64,000 nucleotides of DNA, taken from the NCBI GenBank assembly GCA_022484695.1, contig JAKVKU010000001.1, forward strand, positions 186,001 to 250,000, written 5' to 3'. The notes below the pieces were generated by a model. It had not been told where the DNA came from. It saw only the letters and a list, made by a program, of their open reading frames with translations, and made no database searches. Each line of letters opens with the position of its first letter. The first letter of the stretch is position 1. The translations under genes and the position numbers were made by a program. Source of the stretch: Lactobacillus sp. GTDB lineage: Bacteria; Bacillota; Bacilli; Lactobacillales; Lactobacillaceae. Below, in pieces: positions 33,601-42,999 of the stretch.

Positions 33601-34599
33601 ATGAAACGAAATTTTAAATGGCTATTACTATTATCGTTGGCATTTAGTATGACAGCACTGGGCAATTTGGGCAGCGTTCATCGGGCCAGTGCTGCAAGCA
33701 CGACGGGACAGGGCGTCACTGAGACCAAAGCAGATAGTGTCTTTGCCAGTGGGTATCAAAATTTGCCGCTTTATAGCAAAGATGGCACCAATCAATTTAC
33801 GGCAACGGGGAAGACACTTAGTTTAGACTATCCCCAATACCAATCTTTTGGCTATGTTAAAGCGGGTGATGGGACGTTAGAAGCGATTGATTTAGGCGGT
33901 GATCAGTGGGTCAAACCTGCGGATAAATTTACCGCCAATTACCCGTTTGAGGTGCCGTTAGACTTGGGCCGCAAGGGTATTGAAGCTATAGATTTTGGAA
34001 CAAGGTATTATGATTCCTTTAAAACGCCTATGAAAATTTATTCGGATGCTGCTGCAACGCAAGCTACTGGACGTACTTTAGACCCCTCAATTAGTGAGTG
34101 GCAGGTGGTCAATACCGGCGTCAATAATTTTGGATTTCCGGTAACTTTTGACCTGGGGAACAATCAATGGGTCAGCGATCGGGAGAATAGAAACGCCTCA
34201 TACCAAAGTAGTGCACCGCTAGCTGGCGCATTTCTAGGTTTGTTTACGGATGGTGTCGCCATCCCTACTTATACGACCGCGGGATTAGAGACAGCCCAAG
34301 GTACATTAAGTCCGACTAAAACCTTATGGCCTATTGAAGCCGATGTTCTAGATACCGATAAACTTGCCCATGCATATAGCATTGAAGGTCAGGGCTGGGT
34401 TTATAGGATGGATGTCTTGCCGATTGCCGCCACAAGCAATGTGCTACAAGGTGTAGTGATGTATAACGGTGCTGGCAAAGCCCAAGGAACCATCGCTACA
34501 ACGGGGGCCTATCGGGTGTTCGCCGTGAAAAATATCAACAACCGGGTCTTCTTACGGCTAGGTAATGATAATCAGTGGATTGACTACCAGGACCTTTAA
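33601..34599 (+). CDS. Secreted protein with four SLAP-like modules
   Basis: 332 aa from ATG 33601 with GGAGG nine bases upstream. The signal peptide is MKRNFKWLLLLSLAFSMTAL, with cleavage near ASA-AST. Four repeats of about 70 residues end in AIDLGGDQWVKP, TFDLGNNQWVSD, SIEGQGWVYRM and RLGNDNQWIDY. No catalytic domain is present. It is related to the 24584 product and divergent from the tandem trio. Probably wall-bound. Confidence 0.75.
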   Translation: MKRNFKWLLLLSLAFSMTALGNLGSVHRASAASTTGQGVTETKADSVFASGYQNLPLYSKDGTNQFTATGKTLSLDYPQYQSFGYVKAGDGTLEAIDLGGDQWVKPADKFTANYPFEVPLDLGRKGIEAIDFGTRYYDSFKTPMKIYSDAAATQATGRTLDPSISEWQVVNTGVNNFGFPVTFDLGNNQWVSDRENRNASYQSSAPLAGAFLGLFTDGVAIPTYTTAGLETAQGTLSPTKTLWPIEADVLDTDKLAHAYSIEGQGWVYRMDVLPIAATSNVLQGVVMYNGAGKAQGTIATTGAYRVFAVKNINNRVFLRLGNDNQWIDYQDL

Positions 34600-34623
34600 A
34601 TTTTATCAATTATAAATAGGAAG

Positions 34624-34662
34624 TTATTTTGAGCAGTGTTCGTCTCAAAATAGCTTTTTTTA
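34624..34662 (+). terminator. Terminator after the four-module gene
   Basis: A stem TTATTTTGAG / CTCAAAATAG (one G-T pair) with a 10-base loop, then T7. Confidence 0.85.
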
Positions 34663-34784
34663 TGGTGGCCACAATTTTTGGTGAGCTTTTGACCATTAGG
34701 ATTGGGGACAGCCATGGTAAGATAAAAACAACTTAATTGGGTAACTTGATTTTATGTCTCTTCCAGCATGAAGGGGGCACGAAG

Positions 34785-35213
34785 ATGAAAGTTCTAAAGT
34801 ATCTGGCAATTCTTTGCTTGAGCAGTGTTTATTTTGGCATCGTTTTCTTATTTAGTCATGTCAACGGCGCAGGTGAGTTTCAAAGGACCCTGGGGCCACT
34901 GGACTATCTCAATTTCAGTCACGCCATCGTTTTATTTCCCGCCGCTTTTGGGATTGTCCGGCGTTTTCGCCAGGCCCATCCCCCAAAAACCACCAATAAA
35001 TCTTACATGCAACAGGGCTATGAACTCAATGGGAAAAAGGAATCCTTTGGCACCATCATGTACGGGTCTGCTTGGCACAGCCATGGCCGGGATGGGGATC
35101 TGAGTCGCTGGGGGTTTAATTTGGCCTTATATTTCGGCGTTTATCTCTTGGCGGTGCCGATTTTAGGCGTAGCCTTGGTGGCGACTTTGATCCGGCGCCA
35201 GCGTGCTGATTGA
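34785..35213 (+). CDS. Membrane protein of unknown function
   Basis: 142 aa from ATG 34785 with GGGGG seven bases upstream. Membrane segments lie near residues 5-23, 40-56 and 113-135. The basic ends RRFRQAHPPK and RRQRAD suggest an inside orientation for these loops. No family was recognised. Confidence 0.6.
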   Translation: MKVLKYLAILCLSSVYFGIVFLFSHVNGAGEFQRTLGPLDYLNFSHAIVLFPAAFGIVRRFRQAHPPKTTNKSYMQQGYELNGKKESFGTIMYGSAWHSHGRDGDLSRWGFNLALYFGVYLLAVPILGVALVATLIRRQRAD

Positions 35214-35303
35214 GACAAAGTGGCTCCTTTTTATCTAAAAGCGTATTCAACTATCCCAGAATTGGGTATGATAGACAGGTAAGTTATGACTTTGGAGGTT
35301 AGC

Positions 35304-36122
35304 ATGTATAAATTAATTACCTGTGATTTAGATGAAACACTATTGGACGATTCAGGCGTTATGACCCCTAAGACCATCGGGGCCATTAAAGCCGCTTTAG
35401 CTAAGGGCGTCTACTTTGTACCAAATTCCGGGCGCAGTTACACATCCTTTCAAGACAATCTGAAAACCTTGGGGTTAGCCGGGGTAGCTGATAGTTATTC
35501 GATTTCTTTTAACGGCGCTTTGACCATTGATAACGAGCATAACGCCATCATAGCGGACCACGCCCTGGATTTACCCGTGGCCAAGCAGATCTATGACATC
35601 ACCATGACCAGCGGTGGGGCGGTCCACGTTTATACCCCAGAACACGGCCGCATTTGGCATCCCCTGCCATACGATGTGGATTACCTCAGCCAACGGGGCG
35701 TAGATTTTGAAGTGATGGCCGACAATACCCCCTTTGACATCCTGGGGACCGAACCGGTCATGAAAATCATTGTGGCGTTGCCCACCATGGCCCAGCGGAT
35801 CGCCCTAAGGGATCAAGTGGTCCAACAAGTGACCACACCTTTATCCACCGCCTTTTCCTCGGACCGTTATATCGAGTTTAACCGGGCTGGGGTGGACAAG
35901 GGCCGCGGCGTGGTGGCCCTAGCCGCTGATCTAGGGATCAAGCCGGCTGAAATCATTGCCATTGGCGACAACAGCAACGACCTGCCCATGATCAAAGCCG
36001 CCGGACTGGGGGTCAGTGTGGCCAATGGCATCGACGCCGTGAAGGCCCAGGCCCAATACGTCACCCAAAACGACAATAACCATGACGCTGTAGCTGAAGT
36101 CATCGAAAAGTTCGTGTTATAA
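35304..36122 (+). CDS. Cof-type HAD-superfamily phosphatase
   Basis: 272 aa from ATG 35304 (GGAGG, 5 nt). HAD motif I is CDLDETLLDD (residues 6-15), motif II is PNSGRS near 40, and motifs III/IV are KGRGVVALAADLGI, then IAIGDNSNDLPMIKAAG near 216-240. A C2-type cap lies between. Such enzymes dephosphorylate sugar phosphates or flavin precursors; the specificity cannot be read from the sequence. Confidence 0.92.
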   Translation: MYKLITCDLDETLLDDSGVMTPKTIGAIKAALAKGVYFVPNSGRSYTSFQDNLKTLGLAGVADSYSISFNGALTIDNEHNAIIADHALDLPVAKQIYDITMTSGGAVHVYTPEHGRIWHPLPYDVDYLSQRGVDFEVMADNTPFDILGTEPVMKIIVALPTMAQRIALRDQVVQQVTTPLSTAFSSDRYIEFNRAGVDKGRGVVALAADLGIKPAEIIAIGDNSNDLPMIKAAGLGVSVANGIDAVKAQAQYVTQNDNNHDAVAEVIEKFVL

Positions 36123-36197
36123 TCTTTTTACAAAAAAATCTTTTTGCCGGACTGAACTTTGAGCCAGGCCGGTTTAACTTGTGAGGTGGCTGCAATC

Positions 36198-36959
36198 ATG
36201 CAGGCGATCGTCGAATTATATCAACCGTTTTTTCAATTAGCCAACTGGCAGGCTGTCATCACGTCGGTGGATGATTGGCTGATTATCTTGTCCTTGATTC
36301 TCATGGAGTGTTTATTATCCGTGGACAATGCCATTGTGTTGGCGGCTCAGACCCAGATCCTACCCACCAAGGCCCAACAGGAGAAGTCTTTATTCTACGG
36401 CCTGTTAGGGGCTTATATTTTCCGATTTTTAGTCATTGGCATTGGGGTCTTTTTGATCAAGTTTTGGATCATCAAAGTCTTAGGGGCGGTTTATTTACTG
36501 TACTTAAGCCTCAAGTACTTCTATGACCGGCATAATCCGGACAAGGTCAAACAAAAGTCCACCAGTGACTTCCAGGATGGCAAAAAACACCTGCTGCCCT
36601 TATTTTGGCGGGTGGTTTTGGCCATTGAAGCTATGGATATTGTCTTTTCCATTGATTCTGTCCTGGCCGCGTTGGCGATTTCCAACAACCCGGTCATTGT
36701 TTTGATCGGGGGTATTATCGGCATCTTAGCCATGCGGGGGATTGCCCAGGTGATCATGCGCCTGATGCAAAAAGTTCCGGAACTGGAGATCATGGCCTAT
36801 GGCTTGATCGGCTTTATCGCCATCAAGTTATTCTTGACCATCCCCGCCATTGATATCGAGATCCCCAATTTGATTTTTGCCATCATCGTTTTTGGCAGTA
36901 TTTTCCTAACGGTCATCTATCATAACGTGAAAGCTAAGCGGCACCCTAAAAAATTCTAG
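36198..36959 (+). CDS. TerC-family integral membrane protein
   Basis: 253 aa with seven to eight membrane segments. The paired acidic motifs of the family are visible: LLSVDNAIVLAAQ near residue 38 and MDIVFSIDSVLAALA near 143. TerC-like proteins are linked to manganese export or metal loading of exported enzymes. ATG 36198 follows GAGGTGG. I saw no manganese riboswitch in the short upstream gap. Confidence 0.88.
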   Translation: MQAIVELYQPFFQLANWQAVITSVDDWLIILSLILMECLLSVDNAIVLAAQTQILPTKAQQEKSLFYGLLGAYIFRFLVIGIGVFLIKFWIIKVLGAVYLLYLSLKYFYDRHNPDKVKQKSTSDFQDGKKHLLPLFWRVVLAIEAMDIVFSIDSVLAALAISNNPVIVLIGGIIGILAMRGIAQVIMRLMQKVPELEIMAYGLIGFIAIKLFLTIPAIDIEIPNLIFAIIVFGSIFLTVIYHNVKAKRHPKKF

Positions 36960-37074
36960 CTAAGGCGTCCCATGTCAGGTATTACCGGCGCTGGCAAGGC
37001 TTGTTGTTAACTGGGCCAAGGCAGTCGGTGCTGACTTCTAATTGTAAGATTAGTATTCAATGATAAGACAAAAT

Positions 37075-37118
37075 AAGTCTGCGAAACCGTTTTAATAATG
37101 GTTTTTCAGACTTTTTTT
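37075..37118 (+). terminator. Terminator before livJ
   Basis: A stem AAGTCTGCGAAACC / GGTTTTTCAGACTT with a loop of about 11 bases, then T residues. It ends transcription from the TerC side and isolates the liv operon. Confidence 0.8.
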
Positions 37119-37207
37119 AATATTTATATAGGAATTTCCTTGATTTAGTTATAATAATGTTTTAATATATTAGAAAAGCATTAGAAAGAGTAGGGATGGG
37201 TGAGAAT

Positions 37208-38392
37208 ATGAAGAAAATGAAGATTGCTACATTAGCGGCAACAGCCATGATGTTGGCTGCTGTCTTTACCGGTTGTGCCAACAAAGCTGGTACATCTGGG
37301 AACTCTGCGTCAGGGGATACGATTACCATTGGTGGTAACTTCGAATTGTCTGGGGCAGCAGCAGCCTACGGGAGCGCAATGCAACGTGGTGTCAAATTAG
37401 CTGTCACTAAGATCAACAAAGACGGCGGTGTTAAAGTCGGCGACAAGAAGATGAAGTTGAAGTTAGTCACTAAAGACAACAAGTCTGATAACGCCTCAGC
37501 GGCTTCCATTGCCACTAACTTGACCACGCAAACTAAAGCCAGCGCCGTCATCGGCCCAATTACATCTGGCGCCGGCTTAGCAGCTTTGCCAAATATGACG
37601 AAGGCCAAAGTGCCATTGATCACACCAGGGGGCACGCAAGATTCACTGACCCTGCAAAAGAATGGGAAAGTGCAACCTTACATGTTCCGGTCTTGTTTTG
37701 AAGATAGTTTCCAAGGGAAAGCTTTAGCCAAATACGTGTACAACACGATGAAGTTAAAGAACGTGGCTATCTTAGGGGACAAATCTACTGATTACGCCCA
37801 AGGTTTGATCAAAGCCTTCAAGGGTGAATACAAAGGCAAGATTGTCACCACCGAATATTACCAAGCTGGCGACAAGGATTTCAATACCCTGTTGACCAAG
37901 TTAAAGAGCAAGAACTACGACGCTATTTTCGTACCTGGCTACTACTCTGAAGCTGGTTTGATCATTCGTCAAGCTCGGGAAATGGGCATTGATAAACCAA
38001 TCGTTGGGGCTGACGGTTTCGCCGATCCTAAGTTGGTTTCAATTGCCGGTAAGAGCAATGCTTCTAATATCTACTACACAACGCACTTTGATGCCAAAGC
38101 ACCTGCTAACAATAAAGTTGCGGATTACTTGAAACTTTACAAAGATACTTACGGTGATGACGCCGGGACCTTTGATGCCTTGTCTTACGATGCCGTTTAC
38201 ATGATCAAACAAGCCATCGAAACCGAAAAATCTACGAACTCTGTTAAAATTGCTGAAGGTTTAGCTAAGTTGAAGAACTTCCAAGGTGTTACTGGGACCA
38301 TCACGATGGATAAATACCATAACCCACAAAAACCAGTTATCGTTACCAAGTTGATGGATGGTACTGAAGCTGAAGCAACTGCCGTTAAGTAA
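37208..38392 (+). CDS. livJ: Branched-chain amino acid ABC transporter, substrate-binding lipoprotein
   Basis: 394 aa. A lipoprotein signal has the lipobox FTGC near residues 20-23, followed by a Ser/Gly linker and a type I periplasmic-binding fold (GGNFELSGAAAAYGSAMQRG, then VIGPITSGAGLAALPNM). ATG 37208 is taken, with GGGTGAG upstream; an ATG four codons earlier is possible. First gene of livJHMGF. Ligand expected: leucine, isoleucine or valine, from family and context. Confidence 0.92.
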   Translation: MKKMKIATLAATAMMLAAVFTGCANKAGTSGNSASGDTITIGGNFELSGAAAAYGSAMQRGVKLAVTKINKDGGVKVGDKKMKLKLVTKDNKSDNASAASIATNLTTQTKASAVIGPITSGAGLAALPNMTKAKVPLITPGGTQDSLTLQKNGKVQPYMFRSCFEDSFQGKALAKYVYNTMKLKNVAILGDKSTDYAQGLIKAFKGEYKGKIVTTEYYQAGDKDFNTLLTKLKSKNYDAIFVPGYYSEAGLIIRQAREMGIDKPIVGADGFADPKLVSIAGKSNASNIYYTTHFDAKAPANNKVADYLKLYKDTYGDDAGTFDALSYDAVYMIKQAIETEKSTNSVKIAEGLAKLKNFQGVTGTITMDKYHNPQKPVIVTKLMDGTEAEATAVK

Positions 38393-38450
38393 CCTGTTTT
38401 ACCCTAATTGTCTCTGCCAATTCGACTGATAAATTAGGTAATTGTCCACA

Positions 38451-38484
38451 AAGCCTAGTCCAATCATGCGACTGGGCTTTTTTC
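38451..38484 (+). terminator. Attenuating terminator between livJ and livH
   Basis: A stem AAGCCTAGTC / GACTGGGCTT (one mismatch) followed by T6, just 32 bases before the livH start. It probably makes the binding protein more abundant than the permease by partial termination. Confidence 0.8.
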
Positions 38485-38515
38485 AAGAAAAAAATTATGT
38501 TAGGAGTGAAGCCTT

Positions 38516-39391
38516 GTGCAGATTTTACAACAGCTCATTAATGGCCTGTCATTAGGCAGTATCTATGCTCTATTAGCCTTGGGCTACACCATGGTTTACG
38601 GCATTATCAAGTTGATCAACTTTGCCCATGGTGATGTTTACATGTTAGGGGCCTTTTGGGGCTACTACATGATCAATACCTTCCACGTGGGCTTTTGGAC
38701 AGCACTTATTTTATCCATGATCTTTTGTGCGATCATTGGGGTCATTGTGGAATTCTTAGCCTATCGTCCCCTGCGGGATTCACCGCGGATCGTTGTTTTG
38801 ATCACCGCCATTGGGGTATCTTTCTTACTTGAAAATGGCATGAGTTATCTGTTCTCTTCTAGTCCCCGGGATTTCCCCCAAGCCATGGTGATGCACCGTT
38901 ATCATTTAGGGAGTCTTTCCATTTCAAACGTCCAAGTTTTGATTTTGGTGACCTCCATTGTGTTAATGATCTTATTGCAATTAATTATTAAACGGACCCG
39001 GATGGGCAAAGCCATGCGGGCCGTATCGGTGGACCCTGAAGCTGCCCAATTGATCGGTATCAACGTGGACCATACGATTTCCTTCACCTTTGCCTTAGGC
39101 TCTGCCTTGGCAGGGGCGGCCGGGGTCATGATTGGCTTGTATTACAACTCCATTGACCCACTAATGGGGATGACACCAGGTATCAAAGCCTTCGTTGCCG
39201 CCGTTTTAGGTGGGATTGGCTTGATTCCAGGGGCCGCTTTAGGGGGCTTCGTCATTGGTTTGGTGGAAACGGCCGTTCAAGCCATGGGCTTCTCCGCCTT
39301 CCGGGACGCTGCCGTTTACGCGATTTTGATTGTGATTTTAATTATTCGGCCTGCCGGTATCTTAGGCAAGACCACCCGTGAGAAAGTGTAG
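38516..39391 (+). CDS. livH: Branched-chain amino acid ABC transporter permease LivH
   Basis: 291 aa from GTG 38516 with TAGGAG upstream. About eight membrane segments; family signatures ALGYTMVYGIIKLINFAHGD near residues 22-41 and AVLGGIGLIPGAALGGFVIGL near 235. It pairs with LivM. Confidence 0.95.
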   Translation: MQILQQLINGLSLGSIYALLALGYTMVYGIIKLINFAHGDVYMLGAFWGYYMINTFHVGFWTALILSMIFCAIIGVIVEFLAYRPLRDSPRIVVLITAIGVSFLLENGMSYLFSSSPRDFPQAMVMHRYHLGSLSISNVQVLILVTSIVLMILLQLIIKRTRMGKAMRAVSVDPEAAQLIGINVDHTISFTFALGSALAGAAGVMIGLYYNSIDPLMGMTPGIKAFVAAVLGGIGLIPGAALGGFVIGLVETAVQAMGFSAFRDAAVYAILIVILIIRPAGILGKTTREKV

Positions 39392-39401
39392 GTGAAAGAC
39401 A

Positions 39402-40361
39402 TTGAAGAAAAATCTCAAATATAACGCGATTTGGTTAGGTATTGCTGTATTGGGGTGGGTTTTGATCAATGTCTTTGAAGGTGTGGGCATCATCGATCAA
39501 TTTGCGGAAAACACCTTAGTCTTGATTGGGATCAACATCATCTTAGCCACTGGTTTAAACTTGATCATCGGTTTTTCTGGCCAATTTTCTTTGGGCCATG
39601 CCGGGTTTATGGCCCTGGGCGCTTATGCGGCGGCCTTGGTGACCCAAGCAATCCCCACTGAGGGGGGCTTTGTATTAGGCACCGTCATCGGCATGCTGTT
39701 GGCTGGGGTTGTGGCCTTGATCATTGGGATCCCTACCCTGCGTTTAAAAGGGGATTACTTGGCCATCGCCACCATGGGTGCGGCCGAAATTATTCGGATC
39801 ATCTTAGTGAACTTAAAAATCACCAACGGCCCCGCCGGCTTATATGGCTTACCCCAATTAGCCAACTGGTCTTTGGTTTATATCCTAGTGGTGGTCACCA
39901 CGATTTTCACCGTCAACTTCATTCATTCCCGTAATGGCCGGGCCATCCTGTCTGTCCGGGAAGATGAAATTGCCGCTGAATCCATGGGGATCAATACCAC
40001 GAAATTTAAAGTTGCCGCCTTCGTCTTTGGGGGCATGACTGCCGCCATTGGGGGCGCACTGCACGCCAACTATATTCAGACCATCGCGCCCAATGACTTT
40101 GGCATCATGGAGTCCATTAACATCTTGATCATCGTGGTCATGGGTGGGATTGGTAGTATGACTGGGACCTTTGCCGCTGCAGCTTTATTAGGGATCTTGG
40201 ATATGATTTTACAAGGTTTCGGGGCTTTGCGGATGGTCTTGTACTCCTTGGCCTTGATTTTGATCATGATTTTCCGGCCTAAGGGCTTGTTGGGGACCTG
40301 GGAGTTTTCCGTCAAGCGCTTGTTCAACCGGAACAAGAAGAAAGCAAAGGAGGGTGCATAA
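39402..40361 (+). CDS. livM: Branched-chain amino acid ABC transporter permease LivM
   Basis: 319 aa from TTG 39402 with AGGTG upstream. Family signatures: LNLIIGFSGQFSLGHAGFMALGAY near residues 50-73 and VREDEIAAESMGINTTKFKVAAF near 185. It ends in a basic tail (NRNKKKAKEGA) and lies one base from the livG start. Confidence 0.95.
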   Translation: MKKNLKYNAIWLGIAVLGWVLINVFEGVGIIDQFAENTLVLIGINIILATGLNLIIGFSGQFSLGHAGFMALGAYAAALVTQAIPTEGGFVLGTVIGMLLAGVVALIIGIPTLRLKGDYLAIATMGAAEIIRIILVNLKITNGPAGLYGLPQLANWSLVYILVVVTTIFTVNFIHSRNGRAILSVREDEIAAESMGINTTKFKVAAFVFGGMTAAIGGALHANYIQTIAPNDFGIMESINILIIVVMGGIGSMTGTFAAAALLGILDMILQGFGALRMVLYSLALILIMIFRPKGLLGTWEFSVKRLFNRNKKKAKEGA

Positions 40362-40362
40362 A

Positions 40363-41145
40363 ATGGCTGTTTTATTAGATGTTAAAGACTTAACGAAGAA
40401 CTTTGGCGGCTTGGCAGCAGTCTCTGATGTGAATATGCACCTAGATGATAATGAGCTGGTGGCTTTGATTGGACCTAATGGGGCGGGTAAAACCACCTTG
40501 TTCAACTTGATCACCGGCCAAACAGTCCCCTCTGCAGGTTCAATTTCCCTTAGGACTAACAATGAGGGCATGCAGGTCTTAAACGGCAAGAAGCCCTATA
40601 AAATTGCCGATATGGGCTTAGCCCGGACCTTCCAGAACATTCGCTTGTTCAAGGGCTTGAGTGTTTTGGATAATGTGTTGATCTCCATGACCAGTAAGAA
40701 CAAGGAAGGCTTTATTTCAAGCCTATTCCGCTTACCGAGTTTTTATAAAGTTGAAGACCGCTTGCGCAAAGAAGCGTTAGATTTACTGGCAATTTTCCAC
40801 ATGGAAGACATGGCCGAGACCATTGCCAGCAACATGCCTTACGGGGCGCAGCGGCGTTTGGAAATTATCCGGGCCCTGGCCACCAAACCTAAGATCTTGT
40901 TCTTAGATGAACCGGCAGCGGGGATGAACCCGGAAGAAACGGCGGCCTTGACTGCCACGATTCGCCAAATTCAACAGGAATTTGGCATTACGGTATTGTT
41001 GATCGAACATGATATGTCCTTGGTCATGAACGTGGCCGAGCGGATTTATGTATTGCAATATGGTAAACTGTTGGCAGAAGGGACCCCGCAAGAAATCCAG
41101 GCCAACCAAGCTGTGGTCGATGCTTATCTAGGAGGCGGTGTCTAA
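40363..41145 (+). CDS. livG: Branched-chain amino acid ABC transporter ATPase LivG
   Basis: 260 aa from ATG 40363 (GGAGGG upstream). Walker A GPNGAGKTTL is near residue 39, the signature PYGAQRRLEIIRALA near 157 and Walker B LFLDEPAAGMNPEE near 178. It overlaps livF by one base (TAATG). Confidence 0.96.
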   Translation: MAVLLDVKDLTKNFGGLAAVSDVNMHLDDNELVALIGPNGAGKTTLFNLITGQTVPSAGSISLRTNNEGMQVLNGKKPYKIADMGLARTFQNIRLFKGLSVLDNVLISMTSKNKEGFISSLFRLPSFYKVEDRLRKEALDLLAIFHMEDMAETIASNMPYGAQRRLEIIRALATKPKILFLDEPAAGMNPEETAALTATIRQIQQEFGITVLLIEHDMSLVMNVAERIYVLQYGKLLAEGTPQEIQANQAVVDAYLGGGV

Positions 41146-41852
41146 TGTTATTACAAGTTGAGGACTTATTCGTCAATTATGGCGTCATCCAAGCCGTTAA
41201 AGGGGTCAGCTTCAATGTCAATGAAGGCGAGATTGTCTCTTTGATCGGGGCCAACGGGGCTGGTAAAAGTACTATTTTGCATACCATCTCTGGCATCATG
41301 CGCCCCAAGTCTGGCCGAATTTTATATAATGGCAAAGAAATTCAAAAAGAAAAATCCCAAAAAATCGTCTCTGGGGGTATTTCCCAAGTCCCTGAAGGCC
41401 GGCATATTTTTGCCGGGTTATCCGTGTTGGAAAACCTGCAAATGGGGGCCTTTTTAAGAAAAGACAAGAGCCAACTGAAAAAAGACTACGACAATGTCTT
41501 TGAACGCTTCCCAGTTCTGCAGGAACGGAAGAACCAAGACGCGGCCACCTTATCCGGTGGGGAACAACAGATGTTAGCCATGGGGCGGGCTTTAATGGCC
41601 GCACCGAAGTTATTGCTGTTGGATGAACCTTCCATGGGCTTGGCGCCAATTTTCATCAACGAAATTTTTGATATTATTGAATCTATTAAAAAGCAAGGGA
41701 CCACGGTACTACTGATTGAACAAAATGCCGCTAAGGCCTTGTCCATTGCTGATCGGGGTTATGTTTTGTCCGTGGGTAAAATCGTATTGAGCGGTACGGG
41801 GCAAGAGCTATTGAATAATGCGGAAGTGAAAAAAGCCTACTTAGGTGGTTAA
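41145..41852 (+). CDS. livF: Branched-chain amino acid ABC transporter ATPase LivF
   Basis: 235 aa. Walker A GANGAGKSTIL is near residue 34, the signature LSGGEQQMLAMGRALM near 134 and Walker B LLLDEPSMGLAP near 155. It starts in the livG stop codon. It pairs with LivG as a heterodimer. Confidence 0.96.
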   Translation: MLLQVEDLFVNYGVIQAVKGVSFNVNEGEIVSLIGANGAGKSTILHTISGIMRPKSGRILYNGKEIQKEKSQKIVSGGISQVPEGRHIFAGLSVLENLQMGAFLRKDKSQLKKDYDNVFERFPVLQERKNQDAATLSGGEQQMLAMGRALMAAPKLLLLDEPSMGLAPIFINEIFDIIESIKKQGTTVLLIEQNAAKALSIADRGYVLSVGKIVLSGTGQELLNNAEVKKAYLGG

Positions 41853-41867
41853 AGGGGGAGTTAACAG

Positions 41868-42521
41868 ATGAGTGTTGCAGATTTCATGACCAAAGATTTA
41901 ATTACGGTGACGCCAGATCTTGGCGTTAACGCGGCGGTTGATTTAATGCGGGAGCATAAGATTCACCGCCTGCCAGTGGTGGATAATGGCCGGCTAGTGG
42001 GCTTGGTCACCCAAGGCATCATTGAGGCGGCTATGCCGTCAAAAGCCACCAGCTTGAGTGTTTATGAGGTGAACTACTTACTCAATAAGACCACAGTCCG
42101 GGACATCATGGAAAAAAGTGTCCTGACCATTGCCCAAAATGAGTTGCTGGAAGATGCCATTTATAAGATGCGCCATTACAACATTGGTGTCCTACCAGTC
42201 TTAGATCAAAATGGGACCTTAAAGGGCATTATCACCAACAATGATATCTTTGATGCCTTTTTGAACCTTTCCGGTTATACCATGGGCGGTGCCTTAGTGG
42301 TGGTCAGCGCCGAGGATAAGGATAAAGTGGGGACCTTAGCCGGGATTGCCACCGCCTTAGCCAAGAGCAACTACAATATTTTAACCCTAGTTGTGAACCG
42401 CCAGCCTAATAATCAGGTCATTGAAGCCCATATCGAAGGCAGCGACGTGGCTGGGATCAAAAAAGTCTTAACCGACGCCGGGTACGACGTCTTACAAGCT
42501 GAGTTATCTAAAGAGTTTTAG
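41868..42521 (+). CDS. CBS-pair and ACT domain protein (AcuB-like)
   Basis: 217 aa. Two CBS motifs cover about residues 5-130 (FMTKDLITVTPDLGVNAAVDLMREHKIHRLPVV, then IMEKSVLTIAQNELLEDAIYKMRHYNIGVLPVLD). An ACT-like domain covers about 140-210 (VGTLAGIATALAKSNYNILTLVV). CBS pairs bind adenine nucleotides and ACT domains bind amino acids. It is 15 bases behind livF and clearly in the operon, so it may sense amino acids or energy state for the transporter; that is inference. Confidence 0.85.
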   Translation: MSVADFMTKDLITVTPDLGVNAAVDLMREHKIHRLPVVDNGRLVGLVTQGIIEAAMPSKATSLSVYEVNYLLNKTTVRDIMEKSVLTIAQNELLEDAIYKMRHYNIGVLPVLDQNGTLKGIITNNDIFDAFLNLSGYTMGGALVVVSAEDKDKVGTLAGIATALAKSNYNILTLVVNRQPNNQVIEAHIEGSDVAGIKKVLTDAGYDVLQAELSKEF

Positions 42522-42536
42522 CTATTATACTATTGG

Positions 42537-42568
42537 CGGGTTGATTTCTAGGAAATCAGCCCGTTTTT
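42537..42568 (+). terminator. Terminator of the liv operon
   Basis: A stem CGGGTTGATTTC / GAAATCAGCCCG with a short loop, then T5. Confidence 0.88.
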
Positions 42569-42629
42569 AAGTGGTAAAAGCAATATAGTTTTGATATTCT
42601 CCAAGGTTAGATGATGTTCCAAATAAATA

Positions 42630-42668
42630 CGGCTCAGCATAGACTTTGATAAAGTCTACACTGAGCCG
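42630..42668 (-). terminator. Terminator of the small membrane gene 42670
   Basis: A near-perfect hairpin from CGGCTCAG (42630-42637) to CTGAGCCG (42661-42668), with inner TAGACTTT / AAAGTCTA and a three-base loop. It lies at the 3' end of the minus-strand gene. Confidence 0.7.
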
Positions 42669-42669
42669 T

Positions 42670-42855
42670 TTATTGTTTCGTAATATTTCGGGAAATAATG
42701 GGATATAAAATTAAGTTGGCGCTGATTGCCAGAGAATAAGTAATGATAAGCGACTTGTCACTCTGAGTGAGTATTTCAATGATGAGTAAAGGTCCAAGAA
42801 TCAGGGTAGATACGATGACGAAAAACTTATATACTCGCATACCGGTAATAAGCAT
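42670..42855 (-). CDS. Small membrane protein of unknown function
   Basis: 61 aa from ATG 42855 (MLITGMRVYKFFVIV), with AAGGAGGG upstream; the longer frame lacks a site. Two hydrophobic segments. No family was recognised. Confidence 0.55.
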   Translation of the reverse strand: MLITGMRVYKFFVIVSTLILGPLLIIEILTQSDKSLIITYSLAISANLILYPIISRNITKQ

Positions 42856-42999
42856 GATAGCCCTCCTTATGTCATTGATGCAGTCTAAAAGTGGCATAGA
42901 ATATGGCATATTTCACGTAAATAAACATCTGAAGTAAAATAAGTTTATCATATTTCAAAATTAGCGGCAATCGTACAATTCAGAAGTGGGGGAATCAAG

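Noticed and set aside
36123-36197. Manganese riboswitch before the TerC-family gene
   Set aside because: The gap is only 75 bases and lacks the conserved loop sequences of that riboswitch.
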